64,000 bases of DNA from Rotaria sp. Silwood1 (taxonomy: Eukaryota > Rotifera > Eurotatoria > Philodinida > Philodinidae). The stretch is from the NCBI GenBank assembly GCA_905250075.1, contig CAJNOP010000009.1, forward strand, positions 1,755,581 to 1,819,580. The letters are read 5' to 3'. The first letter of the stretch is position 1, and the number at the start of each line of letters is the position of its first letter. The notes under the pieces are model-generated. The model was not told the DNA's origin. It did no database searches and saw only the letters and a list, made by a program, of their open reading frames with translations. This document shows, one piece after another, positions 39,497 to 52,135 of the stretch. The position numbers and the translations under genes are program-made.

Positions 39497-41938
39497 TCTG
39501 GCGATGCTTCTCAGTCTAAATACCCAGAATTCAGAACATTTATCAGAACTTATCTTATTTATGTAACCCACAGTGAAATTCATCCTAATTTCTAAAAAAA
39601 ATTACCCTTCTCTAGAGTTTGTTCTTGTTCTGAACACAAGGTTGAAAATCAAGGCAATAATTTGTATTATTTCTTGTGTATGGAGACGAGAAAGTAGTCA
39701 TTGTGCAGTTTGATTTCATTATTTTAATCACAGATTTAAGGCTGTGATTACCGACAACACGAGTTAAACATCTTCAAACAAGCCTCAATTCAAAATATCA
39801 TGTGGCGCAGTGATAATGTTGATCGAAGTAGCCATTAATATAACAGATTTTACCAACGTTTTTTTTCAATTTTCTTTTTACAGCAGTTCTTTAGCATGCC
39901 ATGGGCGATTGTTCACAGATTTTTATTTGACAGGATGACACCTATTCATAGCTACTTACTTCTTAACATAGTTTGACTAGTAGATTGGCAACTACTCAAC
40001 GATTCCTGACTACGCCACTGTTGTAAAATAACAGTTCTCACCATAGTAGCAACAATTGCATTATAGAGATCACCTGATCAATTATCTGCTTATGATGACT
40101 TTTGAGTTTTTTTTACTGTTTGTTCTGCTTGATATCTAGTCTATATAGTATTTCAAAAGTTTGTTACGAAATAAAATATAAACAACTTTTCAGCCATCTA
40201 ACCGATACAATTTACATGAATTTTCATTATTTCATAGAAGATGTTCTGCAGTTTTTACTCAACGAAATTTTGTCACCAGCTGTTGTTTAAAACAATTCTG
40301 AATAACTGTCGTAGATGCAATTTCGTTGAATAAAACTTAAGAGAGTTTTCTATAAAGCAATGAAAATTTCATGAAGTCGCTTAAATCATTGAAGATTTAT
40401 TTGCGTTATATTTCCGAGTAGATTTTTGAAACAGTCACGTTGTTGATCGTATTGTTTTAAAATACGAACTAACAGGCAAGAGGACAACTCTTCAGCAGGT
40501 ACTTTTTTCTCAGAGTAAAGAATCTTCGCCAAACACTCTTCGCTACAAGCGAATAATGTTGATCATGTGCCTATTTAATAAAGCTTTTCAACAGTACGAT
40601 ATAACTTAATCGACTATTGGGAAAATAAAATTACTATCAATGTAACATATTCGACAACAGCGATCTAATCGAATCTTGTCTGTTCCATTTCTAAACATGT
40701 TCGACGACTATCAGACCATTTTGGCACAGAATATTCCTCGATTGTTTGCTACATCTTATTTGGTATTAGTGAGATTTCATTATTACAACATTCTATATGA
40801 AGACGAAAACAGTAGATGGGTGTAGCAACAAATGTATCAACAGTATAAGTGATTCATTCTAGATTTTTTTCTGAACAAGTTTGCCATTAGATTCATAGAA
40901 TTAATTAAGCATTGCCATGTATTTTTCCGATGATTTTTCCTCGAAATAATTTACTTTATTTCATGTTATGATCTGTAACATTTTCACAAAGATGTGGATG
41001 GCCGGTCTTGACGACTCATATTAAGTATAGCTGCAATATACGGGACTTATTTATTCTTGATATATTGAGGTAGAAAAGGTTCGAGGAGTGAGAGTCGGTT
41101 TTCGTTATCTGGTAGAGTTCGTTGAAATCCAATTGAAACATGAATACTTTTCTAAGAAGATTCTGATAGACAAACCAGTTCAAAACTTACTGTTGGTCTG
41201 AATTTATCCAATGGGATAAAAACCGGCATTTCAAATTTTCTCTGTTGATATCAGATGTATCAAGAAACATTTTTTACCATGTGATAGAGTTGGTCGAGTT
41301 ACACTTGGAGCATTTTCCTGGACGAATCGATCTTAAAAAAGGTCAAATCTAGTCTTAACATATCCTACATGTGAGCTCATAACTGTAAGTTCCGAAATAG
41401 CCTTGAGAGTTTCGATGTATTTTCAAGAGACCCTTTTTTGTGAAACTGATGATAAACACTCGATTGAAACTTAACAGGCGATATTCCTTCGATAGTCTTC
41501 TCCGTGTCCAGAGTCGAATAAATATTTCTATCTCCTTCCACAGACTTTTTTCTCATTTATGTTCTTCGATTAGTAATGTGTCGTTGAATTTTCTATAAGA
41601 CAAAACGTCGCAAAGTACTGAAGATCGTCTGGCAACGAAAAGCAGTGGCTTTTTTTCAAAATGGACCGTTTAGTAGAATCATTTTCATCACCACTTTGAT
41701 GTACTGATCCGCTTTGCATGCAACTTGTCTCTCGTTTAGCATATTGGACCACTTCTGGAATGAATCTCTGTTTCTTCGACTCGATAAAGTCTTCGGTGAA
41801 AATAAATATCCTTCTATTTATTATCTCCTGTCTGACAAATAAAAACTGATGCAATAAAAGAAGTATTACACCTGGTTGTGCAAAGCTGGGTCGCTTACTC
41901 GTTTTCTTCCTACAAAACTGTTGTGGCCTTGATATATA
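39497..41938. other. 2.4 kb interval without a supported gene
   Basis: No family-like reading frame. A minus-strand open frame at 41570-41854 (94 residues) faces away from the ZZ-kinase gene; its C-terminal half is Ser/Lys/Asp-rich and not obviously random, but nothing else supports it. I see no RNA gene or transposon ends. Confidence 0.4.
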
Positions 41939-44311
41939 ATGTCAAAAAGAAGAAACAAAAAAGAAAAAACTCTGCTGACACAAGTGCGTTTAGTTGGAAA
42001 GTATGACGATGCAGTGGGAAAGAGACTATATACACTGATGAATTCGTTAATTGCTTTTTAAACTGCGAACAAAATTTCTTTTGCACCTTGGAGAATAAAT
42101 TTTCTACAGAAGAAAAAGAATTGTTACTACGAACTTACATCTCTTGATGAAATCCTTGCGGAAGGCTTTGGATGCTCGGTCAGGTAGGCAATAGTAAAGA
42201 ACTGAATCCGTATTCGAATAAGAGTATTTCGTTTCATTGAAGAAAAACACAATGACAGTGAAGATCAGTACTGTACGATTCGTTGGCTGGACGATAATAG
42301 CTTTGAAGTCGCCGCTCATAAATATATTCATGCACCATCTCGTTCCATTCAAGTCTTTCAATTCTACACGATCAACATCAATGGTAGGTAACGTCAAGGG
42401 ACTGTGCTCTTCAAAGGTATTGTGATTTTCATGCGAATTTTAAGTGACTAATCGAAATTTCTCTCTGGGAATCAAACGAGAATGTGAAATGCTCGAGTAC
42501 AATGTTGCTTCTCAGACCCTGATACCAGAAGGCACTAGAGCAAGCGAAAGTAAGACAACTTACAGTTCTTAATGAATGAATTCTGCTATCTTCTATTAGA
42601 ATCACTAAGAACCGTAACCAATGATGCTGAAACCTGTCAGACCGGTGAGTCCACGACGGTCGAAAATCGATCAGGTAGAAAAACCTTACTTGCCTCACCT
42701 ATTCTAAAATGTAAACAATTTGGATTGAAAGTTTCTTTTCAGATACAGAAGAGAACAAAGACTCCCATACTATTCAAAAAGAAGCATTGGTAAACATTCT
42801 TCCATTGCTCATACAGAATGTGAAAAATGATGATGAGGATGAAAGCAAAGTGGTACACAATATCACATGTGATGCATGTGGAAGTTCTCCAGTACGAGGT
42901 GATCGTTACAAATGTTTACAATGTGATGATTTCGATCTATGTTCTGGCTGTTTTGAACGCCGCGCTGAACCCAAACAACACAAGAGCGGATATTTACTTG
43001 CTCATTTACGTTTTCCTAATAAACTATTCGGTCAAGCATTAACCAGCGAAGATATAACTCTTGAGAAACTCAAACAGCTCTATGCCAATGAAGTGCATGA
43101 ATCGGTCATTTGTGATGGATGCACCAAGACGGATTTCATCGGACTACGTTTCAAATGTGACGCGTGTTCAGATTATGACTTATGCCAGCAGTGTGCCAGC
43201 AGAAGTGTCCTTACAAACTATCATAAGTCGACGCATCCACTGATTCTAAGTTCTCGCCGAGTAATTGTACGAATTCCTGTGAATGATATTGAATTAGGTG
43301 AAAAATTGGGAAGTGGCACTTTTGGTAAGTATAATCTACTTGTTGATCAGTCAGGCATGTTGCTCTATCAAAGGATCTGTTCACAAGGCTCGTTGGGTGT
43401 CGAAGAGTCTTTCCACGGCTTGTAAAGTAATCAGAGTGCCTGATTCAGAACAAATCAGTGACTTGGAAAAACGTTTTTTCAAAGAACTGGCTGCCTACAT
43501 GGAACTGTCAGGTGGTTACATTCTCAAAACATACGGATATGCTATGGCTCGACAAAGCAACAAACGAATCTATATAATCATCACGGAATACATGGCACGT
43601 GGTAGTTTGGCTAGCGTACTCAAGGGAAAAGGCAAAACATCTCTGCGTCGAAAAGTCCACATAGCGAGACAAATTGCCAGTGGAATGCGAAAGATTCACG
43701 AACATCACATGATCCATCGAGATATTCGACCGGATAATATTCTGGTCAATCATAATTATAATTGCAAAATCGGTGATATGGGCATTGCTCGTGTTGTTGA
43801 CCCATTCAATCAACATACTTGCATCGACTGTCAACCTTTCATGCCACCGGAATTTCATGGTAGCACGTACGACCAAAAACTGGATATTTTCACGTTTAGT
43901 TTGACCATGAATGAACTGTTCACCGAAACACCGCACTCCTTTCGCCCATTGGCCAAGGAGAAAATTGTCTTTCGAAAAGAGAGTCCGATCTTTCAAGATC
44001 TCATTACTCGATGCACAGCCGATGATCCGAAACATCGCTCAGCGGCTATTGAAATCAAAAAAATACTGGAGTTATACTCTTGTACGTTTGATGAGATCAT
44101 TCTGAAGAAAAACCATGGCTATATTCTTTTGTCTACTGAAAAGAAAAATGAAGTCTTCATCAAATTCTATGAGAAAATCCATGAACGAGCAACCGAATTT
44201 ATTCGAAAGAAATTTCCATCAGAATTTTTGGAAGGACCAACATCTGTGCTAGGCGTGAAAGTGAAAAATGATGCCGATACTGTACAACAAATTAATTGTC
44301 GTATTCAGTAG
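41939..44311 (+). CDS. Protein kinase with two ZZ zinc fingers, 5' end uncertain
   Basis: Six exons join in phase: 42110-42183, 42223-42383, 42445-42549, 42600-42644, 42743-43324 and 43374-44311, giving 634 residues plus an unplaced first exon, perhaps starting at the ATG at 41939. Two ZZ fingers follow one another: ITCDACGSSPVRGDRYKCLQ with DLCSGCF (from 42862), and ICDGCTKTDFIGLRFKC with DLCQQC (from 43110). The kinase domain follows: LGSGTFGSVHKARW, lysine in ACKVIRV (43424), HRDIRPDN (43714) and CKIGDMG (DMG for DFG at 43774). Catalytic Lys, HRD Asp and metal-binding Asp are kept, so it may be active; the fold looks tyrosine-kinase-like (TKL). ZZ fingers bind N-terminal degrons, histone tails or SUMO. 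About 150 N-terminal residues are unrecognised. The 39-base second intron is very short and the least certain junction. Confidence 0.83.
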
Positions 44312-47300
44312 CTATGAAAAGATTTCATTGACTTTAATTCGTATCCAGTTGCAGTTGATTTCTCAATCAAAACTTTAAAATTGCCTATTTCCATAAAGAT
44401 AGTTAGCATCATTGAGTTTTTTCATGAAACAAAAGTTCTGTTTCATATAAAATAGACTAATTTGATGAATGAGAATTAGAATATGATCATCAGTCGCTCT
44501 TCAAACGTTGTTTGGCAAATTTGTGATGCTATTCAATTTTTAAAATACACTATCAGATTTCGACAAAAACTCTTCCATGGCATCCTTCAATTACGGTTTA
44601 TCCTAAAGTATTGTGGACACTCTCGCAAAATAGTTCTTCAATTTGAAAGAATGATTTTTTCTAAACAATGAGTCAGATTGCATATGACCGTCTTAAATAT
44701 TGGCGCTGCTGAAAGAAATGATACATCTCTTTCTCTTCCTTCATGTCCTTCTACATTCAAGTTTTGTCATAAAGTTAACTGATAAAAAAGTTATGAACCT
44801 TTGAAATTCTGAGTAATAGGCTGTCTCTGTTAAGTGTTTCACCTGTCAGTAATATTGACAGAACGGAAGATAGGCAACGTACGTGTATTGTATACTTTTA
44901 TTCATGCTTTTTTTTTCATGAAGAAAAAAATTATTTGCTTAAAAGTACATGATCGTTGCCTTCTTTCTTGCACACGAAAACAGTCATGATGGTTAGAACG
45001 AACACATCATAAACAGAAGATATCTCACTAGAATGCTGTTTCGATGCGTTATTTTTCCACAATAAAAAAAAGGACAGAATGAGAGAAAAATAGCAATTCA
45101 GTCAACTGTTTCTACCACGCTTACGATTATTTTGAGAGGTACGATTGAATGTGATTTTATTGCTGTGCTCGTGCGTTAGAGTTTTTTGTTTCTGTTTGAC
45201 TTTCACATCGTGTGGCTAATGACGACTACAAGTAATATAGGTTTCTTTCTGCTAACGATGACTGACAAAAGACGTGAGCACCTATTCAAGTTTTTTTTCC
45301 AATAGTATAGGAAGTGACTATTGTATATCAATACTAGATCATTAAGTTGATGTAACTCAATTGTACCCAACACGATTGATAAATTGTTAGAATTTAACGA
45401 GACCCTTAGGTTTCAACAGCCTCCTATAAGTCATTATGGATTCTCTGGTATACTGCTTCTTTAGCTCTATTCAGGGATCATATTGGATACCATATAGGCT
45501 ATTGATATAACATAGATAGTAGAATTTTAAGCGATTATTTATTATCGTGTTTTTTCTGAAAAAAGAAACAAGCCAATAAACATGTTTTGTGTAGACTCTT
45601 TGGCAGAGATTGTACTCTACATAGATCGATTACTTTCAATCGAATTGGTGTTTTTGCCTAACAATAAACGATAAAAAACAAATTTATTACATTCAATAAA
45701 ATTTTACGATATCTACGATTTCATGAAGTTTATTGTTTTAAAAGAATAGAAAAAATTCTTACATAGATTCTTTGCTTGTAGAATTTACTAAGATTATATT
45801 AGTCTAGCATAGAATTAAACGAATAACCAAGGATAACGATTGAAGTTTGATCATGATTTGCACCTTCCAACTTTCGTTGTCAAGTTTGAAAAAAAAGAGT
45901 ATAGAAGACTGAATAAAAATTTTACACATCTAATAAAAGTCACTTTTCGAATATTATAAACAGTAGTTACTGAGTTTAATGGAGCCAAAGGTATTTTTCT
46001 TATTGAGGATTTTTAAAATGCCAATACTATGTGAATACGTAGTGCATTGAATTCTCTCTATTTCAAATACGAGCAATGGTGAATTTCTTTATCGAAGCCG
46101 TCATTTTTATGCTTGTAGGAGAAAAAAAGAAGTTCGGGTCGAGAACCAAGGAAGCATTTTTAGTATCTCTCATCATAGGAGCATGTTTCCATTAAGAAGA
46201 ATGCTACAAGGATCACTTCATCTTCCAGATCAGCATGACATAAAGTACATTCTCCGATGTAGACATCAAGGAAACAAAATAATAATGAGTGTCTCGAATT
46301 TCAATTATAGAACATTGAAATATATGACAGACAATATGAGAAATGACGTAAAATCGAGCATGAAAACTATCAATAATCTGTTCTTGAGCTACTCGTCGAT
46401 TAGGACTAAAATGACATGTTGTTATCTCAAAAAAAAAGTAGAAAACTTTGTTTCATCTTGGCTAAACAGCCTCTAATGAATTTAATTGTCCTCACTATTC
46501 ATTAGATATGCCTTCTCATTTTTAAGGTATTGGTATTTAATTACGATAATCAAACATTCCATACGATTATGTTGGAGTTCGTTTTTCAATTTCATTAAAA
46601 ATTTCAGTCAATATCTGTCCCATGCTAGGTATAACATAAAACAAAAACTAAGACTTAACTTGAAATTTAAAAGAATTTTATAGGATCTCAAGGGGAAGAA
46701 ATTTCACTTTTACAGGCAGAACGTTTATAAAACCCTAGAAATCCTCGGAAATCTGTCAGAACACCTAGAAACCTCTAAAATTCCTTATAAGTTTTTAGAA
46801 ATCTCTAAAACAACTGCTCACCAGTTTTGATCCAACTAATTTGATAGATGACCGCTATACATTTCTTTTCAGAGGTTTTTCACTTGGTTCCAAGTACTCT
46901 ATATAGTTTTTTAAGAATTCTTAAATATAAGGAAATCTCGACAGTCGCAAATAAGTTTTTCTTCGTTTCCGCTTATGTATACGTAAGATGCTGTAGCCTG
47001 AACAAATACGAATTGTGAGATAGCAGTATGCTAATTTGAATAGAGTTCATAACATAAACCTTTATGTTGGATTTAGAACGATTCAATTTAAAACTCTACT
47101 GGAAAATAACAATCAAGGTAAACATTATAAAAAGTATTAAAAAGTCATATTAGGTCTTCTATAGACTTACTTAAATTTCTATTGAGTAAAGCCAAGGTCT
47201 CACAAATAGAAATAAGAAAATTAAAATTCTTGGCTGATTTCGATACATTACAAGACGTGAAGAATCTTGGAGTGATAATAGCCTTGGAATGAATTTACCA

Positions 47301-47541
47301 AAAGTGACAAATTTTGAGATCTTTTTCTCGCATAGTTGTGACAATTTTTGTTTCATTGATCAATTTCGATCGATGCCAACTAATAGAATTGCAAACACTT
47401 CTAACTTTTGTAGATATCTCATTATCGTTCATAATCACAAATTATATGTTTGAGTCGTCTACGATAATTATTGATTATAGCTTTATTGTGTTTTTTTTTG
47501 ACTTCATTGTAGAAAAAAGAATTCGAACTATTCATATTGTC
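44312..47541. other. 3.2 kb interval without a supported gene
   Basis: AT-rich DNA with short open frames (for example 46183-46476) that lack recognisable motifs. A run of TAGAAATC/CTAGAAA-type words near 46720-46810 suggests a small degenerate tandem repeat. Nothing else supported. Confidence 0.4.
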
Positions 47542-50500
47542 ATGGGAAATCGATTGGGTGTATCAAAGAGTAAACATGGCCGATCATCTCTAATGCAGAA
47601 ATTTGACTCACATGATGCGGACACAGCATCAGGTTATGCGGAAAATTCATCTCTCGTAAGAATGGTATCTACAATGCACGATACAAATCTCGAAACATTT
47701 ATGCTTGTATGGCTCGATCCAAGAATAGATACAGACAGAGGATACATAGAAATGCAGAAACGCTTAAAAGATGCATTTACATGTTGCATTGTGTTCGATG
47801 ACAATAACAAATGTGAGCAATGGCTCAAGCGAAGTACTGATGATGACCGATTGGTACTTGTTGTTTCGGGAGCTTTTGGACAAATGATTGTGCCAAAAGT
47901 TCATGATATGAAACAAATTGTTGATATCTACGTCTACTGTCGAAATAAAAGTCGACATCAACGATGGACTAAAACTTTTCGAAGGTAAGCGAAGTCTTGC
48001 TATTACATTTGTGCGAAAATAGATAGCAACATATATAGATGCATGGGAAAAGATATTGAGCTATCTCGTAACCATATAAACATATGAAACTAAAATATGG
48101 TATATTGTGGATTCGATGAATGACGTCGGATAGTGTAGAAAATTTTTCCTTTATCTAATAGAACAAACTCTAGCCATCGGTCTAACATAAAAGACTTCAA
48201 TACATGATGATCAAGCATTGTCATGTTAAAAATTGTTTTCAAGTTTAAGCTATTTTCATTAGTTAGGTTAGCAAGGTTTGACTTTACTAAAAAGCTGAAT
48301 CTTTTCGACACGTATCACATATCAGCTGGCAAAACGGACTTTCAATTCTCAGACTGAAACTTAAGTTGTAAGCTTCATTACATGTCAAAATTCAATATAA
48401 TCTTGTTATGAATACTTGGATCAATTTACACAAATTACTGAATTTGAGAACATATTGATCTTCTTCTAGTTTCAACTGAAAGAGTGATATTTTCCTTTGT
48501 GACAAGGAAATGGCTACGATGTGTCTAAAAAAGTTTGAAATCCACATCACAACTTTTATTACAGTCTAAAATCTACAAGTGATGTTCTACTAGATCGTTT
48601 GCTTTTTATTTAATGATTAAGAAAACTAAACGATTGTAGATGTACAATTAAAACTTGATGAAGGATCTTGTACCTAGATTTAAGTAGATTCAAGTACATG
48701 TGATCTTTGAGATTTAACTGAGTTTCAATACCCTTTAAACCGCTTGTTTTAGATAAAATATACTTTAAATATTTATAGTTCTCGATTCTAAGGAAACGAA
48801 AAGGAAGAAAACTATTGAATTAAGTTGCCATAGTAGTAATACTAATTTCTTCTTAAGAACAGTTTGATATTATGAATCGATGACAACAGACCAAAGTGCA
48901 ATTCAGTAATGTTGCCAAAAAAATCGAATGAATCTTTGCTCAATAAATGTGTAGATATTGAACACAGAAACAAACTCAATTGTAACTAGAATTATTGGGT
49001 AAATATTACTGTGCCGAATCGATACTCGTATTCATGTATAATATATATATATAAATTTTCCGAATACAAACGGTACCAAGAGTGAAATGGCTACAAAAAT
49101 TTCGTTTTCATTAGTTTTTACATCTTTTTGTGAACAGTATTCAAGCTCAAAATGAATAACTTTGATATTATTTTCATTGTTTTTATTACTTGAAAAAAAT
49201 TAATTCAATAGTTACAAAATTTTCAACCCACCCATTTCCATGAAGGTTAATTCGAATAGTTTGATTCTTTTCACAGGATCAGTCAAAAGACGAGCAAAAA
49301 AAAACGATGCTGTTCAATTTCATTACAAAGTGTCTGAATCAATATTGTACGTAAAAACTAAACTGAACACGAGAAACTTGAAAATTTGTTTTTGAGCATT
49401 TTGAAAACTCTGAAAAGTACTTTAATACAAATTTCTTGTCGTATTAATGTAAGTTGTTCATTGATGATATTGAAAATGACAGAATTAGGTCTTGAATTCT
49501 TTAATTCGAAAAGATGAATTATAAATATTCATTATTGTTCAGGTTAGGGAAAATCAGTTTAGCCATTTTCTGCGTAACAAATATTCATATTTATTCTTTT
49601 TGTTTTCAATTCAAAATAACATAGGTTCGAAAAGTAATCATCGATACAGATAAACTGATCAAAAGAATTCTCAAAGATCAGAAGAATCGAGAAAATATTG
49701 AAGATTCTCGAGCTTTATCTATTATTGATCAAAATAAACTAGCATCGAATACAACATCAATAGAGGATGCATTTATTTGGTATGAACTTCTACTTGATGT
49801 ACTTTTCAATCATATACCATCGACTAGTACATTCGATGATCTAATTAAAATATTACTTGAGTATAGTTCGGACAATGAGGAAGGACTACTTCAAATAGAT
49901 GAATTCAAAAAGTCTTATGAATCGAGAAAAGCATTGCTCTATATTATAAATGATACACCATTAGCTCGTTTCGTTATTAAAGCATTACGTAATCAAGATA
50001 TTTATATGATATTCGCTCTTCGTTTTTTACTTACTGATATTCGACAACAGTTAATCAATCATCGTCAACAATCGGTCCATGTGTTTAAATGGCATATCAT
50101 GTCCAAAATGCAATTAGACAGTGTTAGCTCTAAACCTGGTCAAATACTGATGATAAACGGATTTCTTTTCACTACGAAGCGATTAAACAATGAACTATGT
50201 CCGGAAAAACCTAGTCAGGATTCTGAAATAGTCTTATTTGATATTGATGCTATATATCAAAATGAAACATCAACTCCATTTGCTGATATCGGTGATATTG
50301 ATCAATGTCAACATCGAAACGATGAGATTATCTTTATGTGTGGATCAATGTTTGGAATTGAAAATATTTATCTCGATCGAACTTTGAATACTTGGAGATT
50401 GCATTTGAAACTTGTTAATGAACTAAATATTCCTGCATTAAGAAAAATTAAGCAACAGCTGAAGGATGCTCAAGATCTATCGATTGTTGGGAAACTTATG

Positions 50501-51537
50501 TACCGATATAATCAACAAGAGAAGGCTCTGGTATATTATGAACGTTTGTTAAAAGAATTGCCGTATAAACATCCGACTATGATGTTGATTCGGCAAGAAC
50601 TAAAACTTTGGGAAGAAGTCAAACTGATTGAACAGACTCAATTCGCACTTCTCGGTTTGAATAATCACATGAATCGAACATCAAGAACCATGCTGCAAAT
50701 TCTTAAATTGCTCACTATAGAAAATCTATTCATAGCAGATGACTTCATTACATTGAGAAAAAACCTATCCGATCAACAAGAACACATTATTCTATTCACC
50801 GTTGATGAATATGTTAATTCGATTGACAAAGAAATGAAGAGAAAGATCGAAAACATGTTTGTTTTGAGTATTCAACATAGTTCCGAACATAAAACATTGG
50901 AAACCATTGAAGATATGCTTTTTCAATTAGCTGATGAAATAGCACGGTTGTATAGACAAGAAGCAAACCAACATGTAAAGAAAGGTGAATTCATTTTAGC
51001 CAAATGTAAAGATACTCTAGTTAGTAGAATGTTTCATGAACTTATGGAAATTCAAGAAGGTAACTCAACTTCTTCTTGAATACTTTGGATTTTAACGTAT
51101 TAAATATTTTAGAGGAAACAGTAGCAAGTCTTGTCATCTCTTCAGACGTAACAGTTGTTTGTCTTACTCGAACTTCGAATCCTGCAATCAAAGAAAAATT
51201 GGATGCGATTGTTCCTTCATTGTTGTTATTTGATAATGAAACACTTTGTTTAGAGTATATGAAAAAAAATGAAAAAGACAATGTCGTATTTTTTATAGCG
51301 GATCCAGAATATAATCTTATAATTACAAAACACATTCACGAATTTACTCAAATTAAACATTATTATTGTACAGATAAATTTCCCAATATTGAAAAATTAA
51401 GCTTTCGTATAAAGCATGATCTAATTGCTTACTATGGACACATCGGTGATCAGTTTGAGACTGAGAATAGAACAGAAGAAGCGCGTGAAATGTTTCTCAG
51501 AGCTAAAAGATTGTGTGAAATGCTTATTAAGAAATAA
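47542..51537 (+). CDS. ADP-ribosyltransferase-fold protein with TPR-like helices and two alpha/beta domains
   Basis: Proposed exons are 47542-47984, 49666-51059 and 51113-51537, giving 753 residues. Exon 1 starts MGNRLGVS and holds an alpha/beta domain (ETFMLVWLDPRID, then RLVLVVSGAFGQMIVPKVHD and DIYVYC). Exon 2 holds an ADP-ribosyltransferase (ART) fold: VFKWHIMSK (about residue 288), GQILMINGFLFTTKR, IVLFDIDA, STPFADIGDID and NDEIIFM (about 366), then TPR-like helices (YNQQEKALVYYERLLKEL). Exon 3 repeats the alpha/beta domain (VTVVCLTRTS, NVVFFIADPEY). Bdelloids have many ART-TPR proteins with this order, as I recall the family. The usual Arg, Ser-Thr-Ser and first Glu of ExE appear as Lys, FTT and Asn, so NAD-dependent activity is doubtful. 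The better-looking acceptor at 49624 would break the frame; 49665 keeps it. Confidence 0.72.
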
Positions 51538-51568
51538 ATTCAGTCACTTAATATTTCTTTTTTTTCAG
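51538..51568 (+). promoter_or_regulatory. Splice acceptor directly before a second start codon
   Basis: Between the stop at 51537 and the next ATG are 31 bases ending in TTTCTTTTTTTTCAG, a strong acceptor whose AG (51567-51568) touches the ATG. No upstream GT donor in the preceding exon joins it in the correct phase. This fits a spliced-leader trans-splice site between two cistrons; a 5' UTR intron is the alternative. Confidence 0.5.
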
Positions 51569-52135
51569 ATGTCACAACTTGAAGATTTCACCTATTCTCA
51601 GATTTATGACATGGGCGAAGAGCTATCTACAATACTCTACGATACCATAGGGCAACATCCAGTTATTGCTATACAGTTCGACGATATTAGACCATTTTCA
51701 TTTATTCGTTTATTTGGGAACTATGTCGAATGTCAAACCTATATTCATAATAATCCACGAAAATATTTTACGCTTTTCATTTCGAGTATCCATATTGAAT
51801 ACTTTCAGGCGATGTTGAACTGTACTCAACTAAATAAAATTTATGTATTTTGTATGCTTCGAAATCATTGCAACTTTGTTCGACAATATTTTCATCGTTT
51901 TCCTGAAAAACTTGGCAAAGTCTTTATGTATGAAAAACTTGAATATGAGCTAATATTATTTGGTGTCGATTTTTGCACGCGTCTGGCAGATAATGACGAA
52001 AATGAAAATCGGGCATTAGCCGACAGATATCTTAATGATGCTGAACAACTAGCTCGACGACTAGTAGAGTATTATCAATCACGAATTCAAGGCACAAATA
52101 TTCAATTGGGACAACAACCAGCAGCCCCACAGTAG
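51569..52135 (+). CDS. Alpha/beta-domain protein related to the ART gene's flanking domains
   Basis: A single frame of 188 residues. It has the same pattern as the two domains in the preceding gene: a hydrophobic strand (PVIAIQFDD), then NYVECQTYIHNN, a second strand (YFTLFISSIH), LNKIYVFC and a final GKVFMYEKL, followed by two long helices (about residues 120-175) and a Gln/Pro/Ala tail. It reads as a third copy of that domain. It may be a separate protein expressed through the acceptor at its ATG, or a further exon of the ART gene if a donor exists that I cannot see. The fold resembles receiver- or TIR-like alpha/beta domains, but I see no phospho-acceptor or NADase motif. Function unknown. 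Confidence 0.62.
   Translation: MSQLEDFTYSQIYDMGEELSTILYDTIGQHPVIAIQFDDIRPFSFIRLFGNYVECQTYIHNNPRKYFTLFISSIHIEYFQAMLNCTQLNKIYVFCMLRNHCNFVRQYFHRFPEKLGKVFMYEKLEYELILFGVDFCTRLADNDENENRALADRYLNDAEQLARRLVEYYQSRIQGTNIQLGQQPAAPQ

Noticed and set aside
41570..41854. Minus-strand 94-codon frame divergent from the ZZ-kinase
   Set aside because: Position is suggestive but there is no family signal and no partner exon; not enough to call a gene.
46183..46683. Two adjacent plus-strand open frames in the 44.3-47.5 kb interval
   Set aside because: No recognisable family, no signal peptide or splice-linked partner; likely chance.
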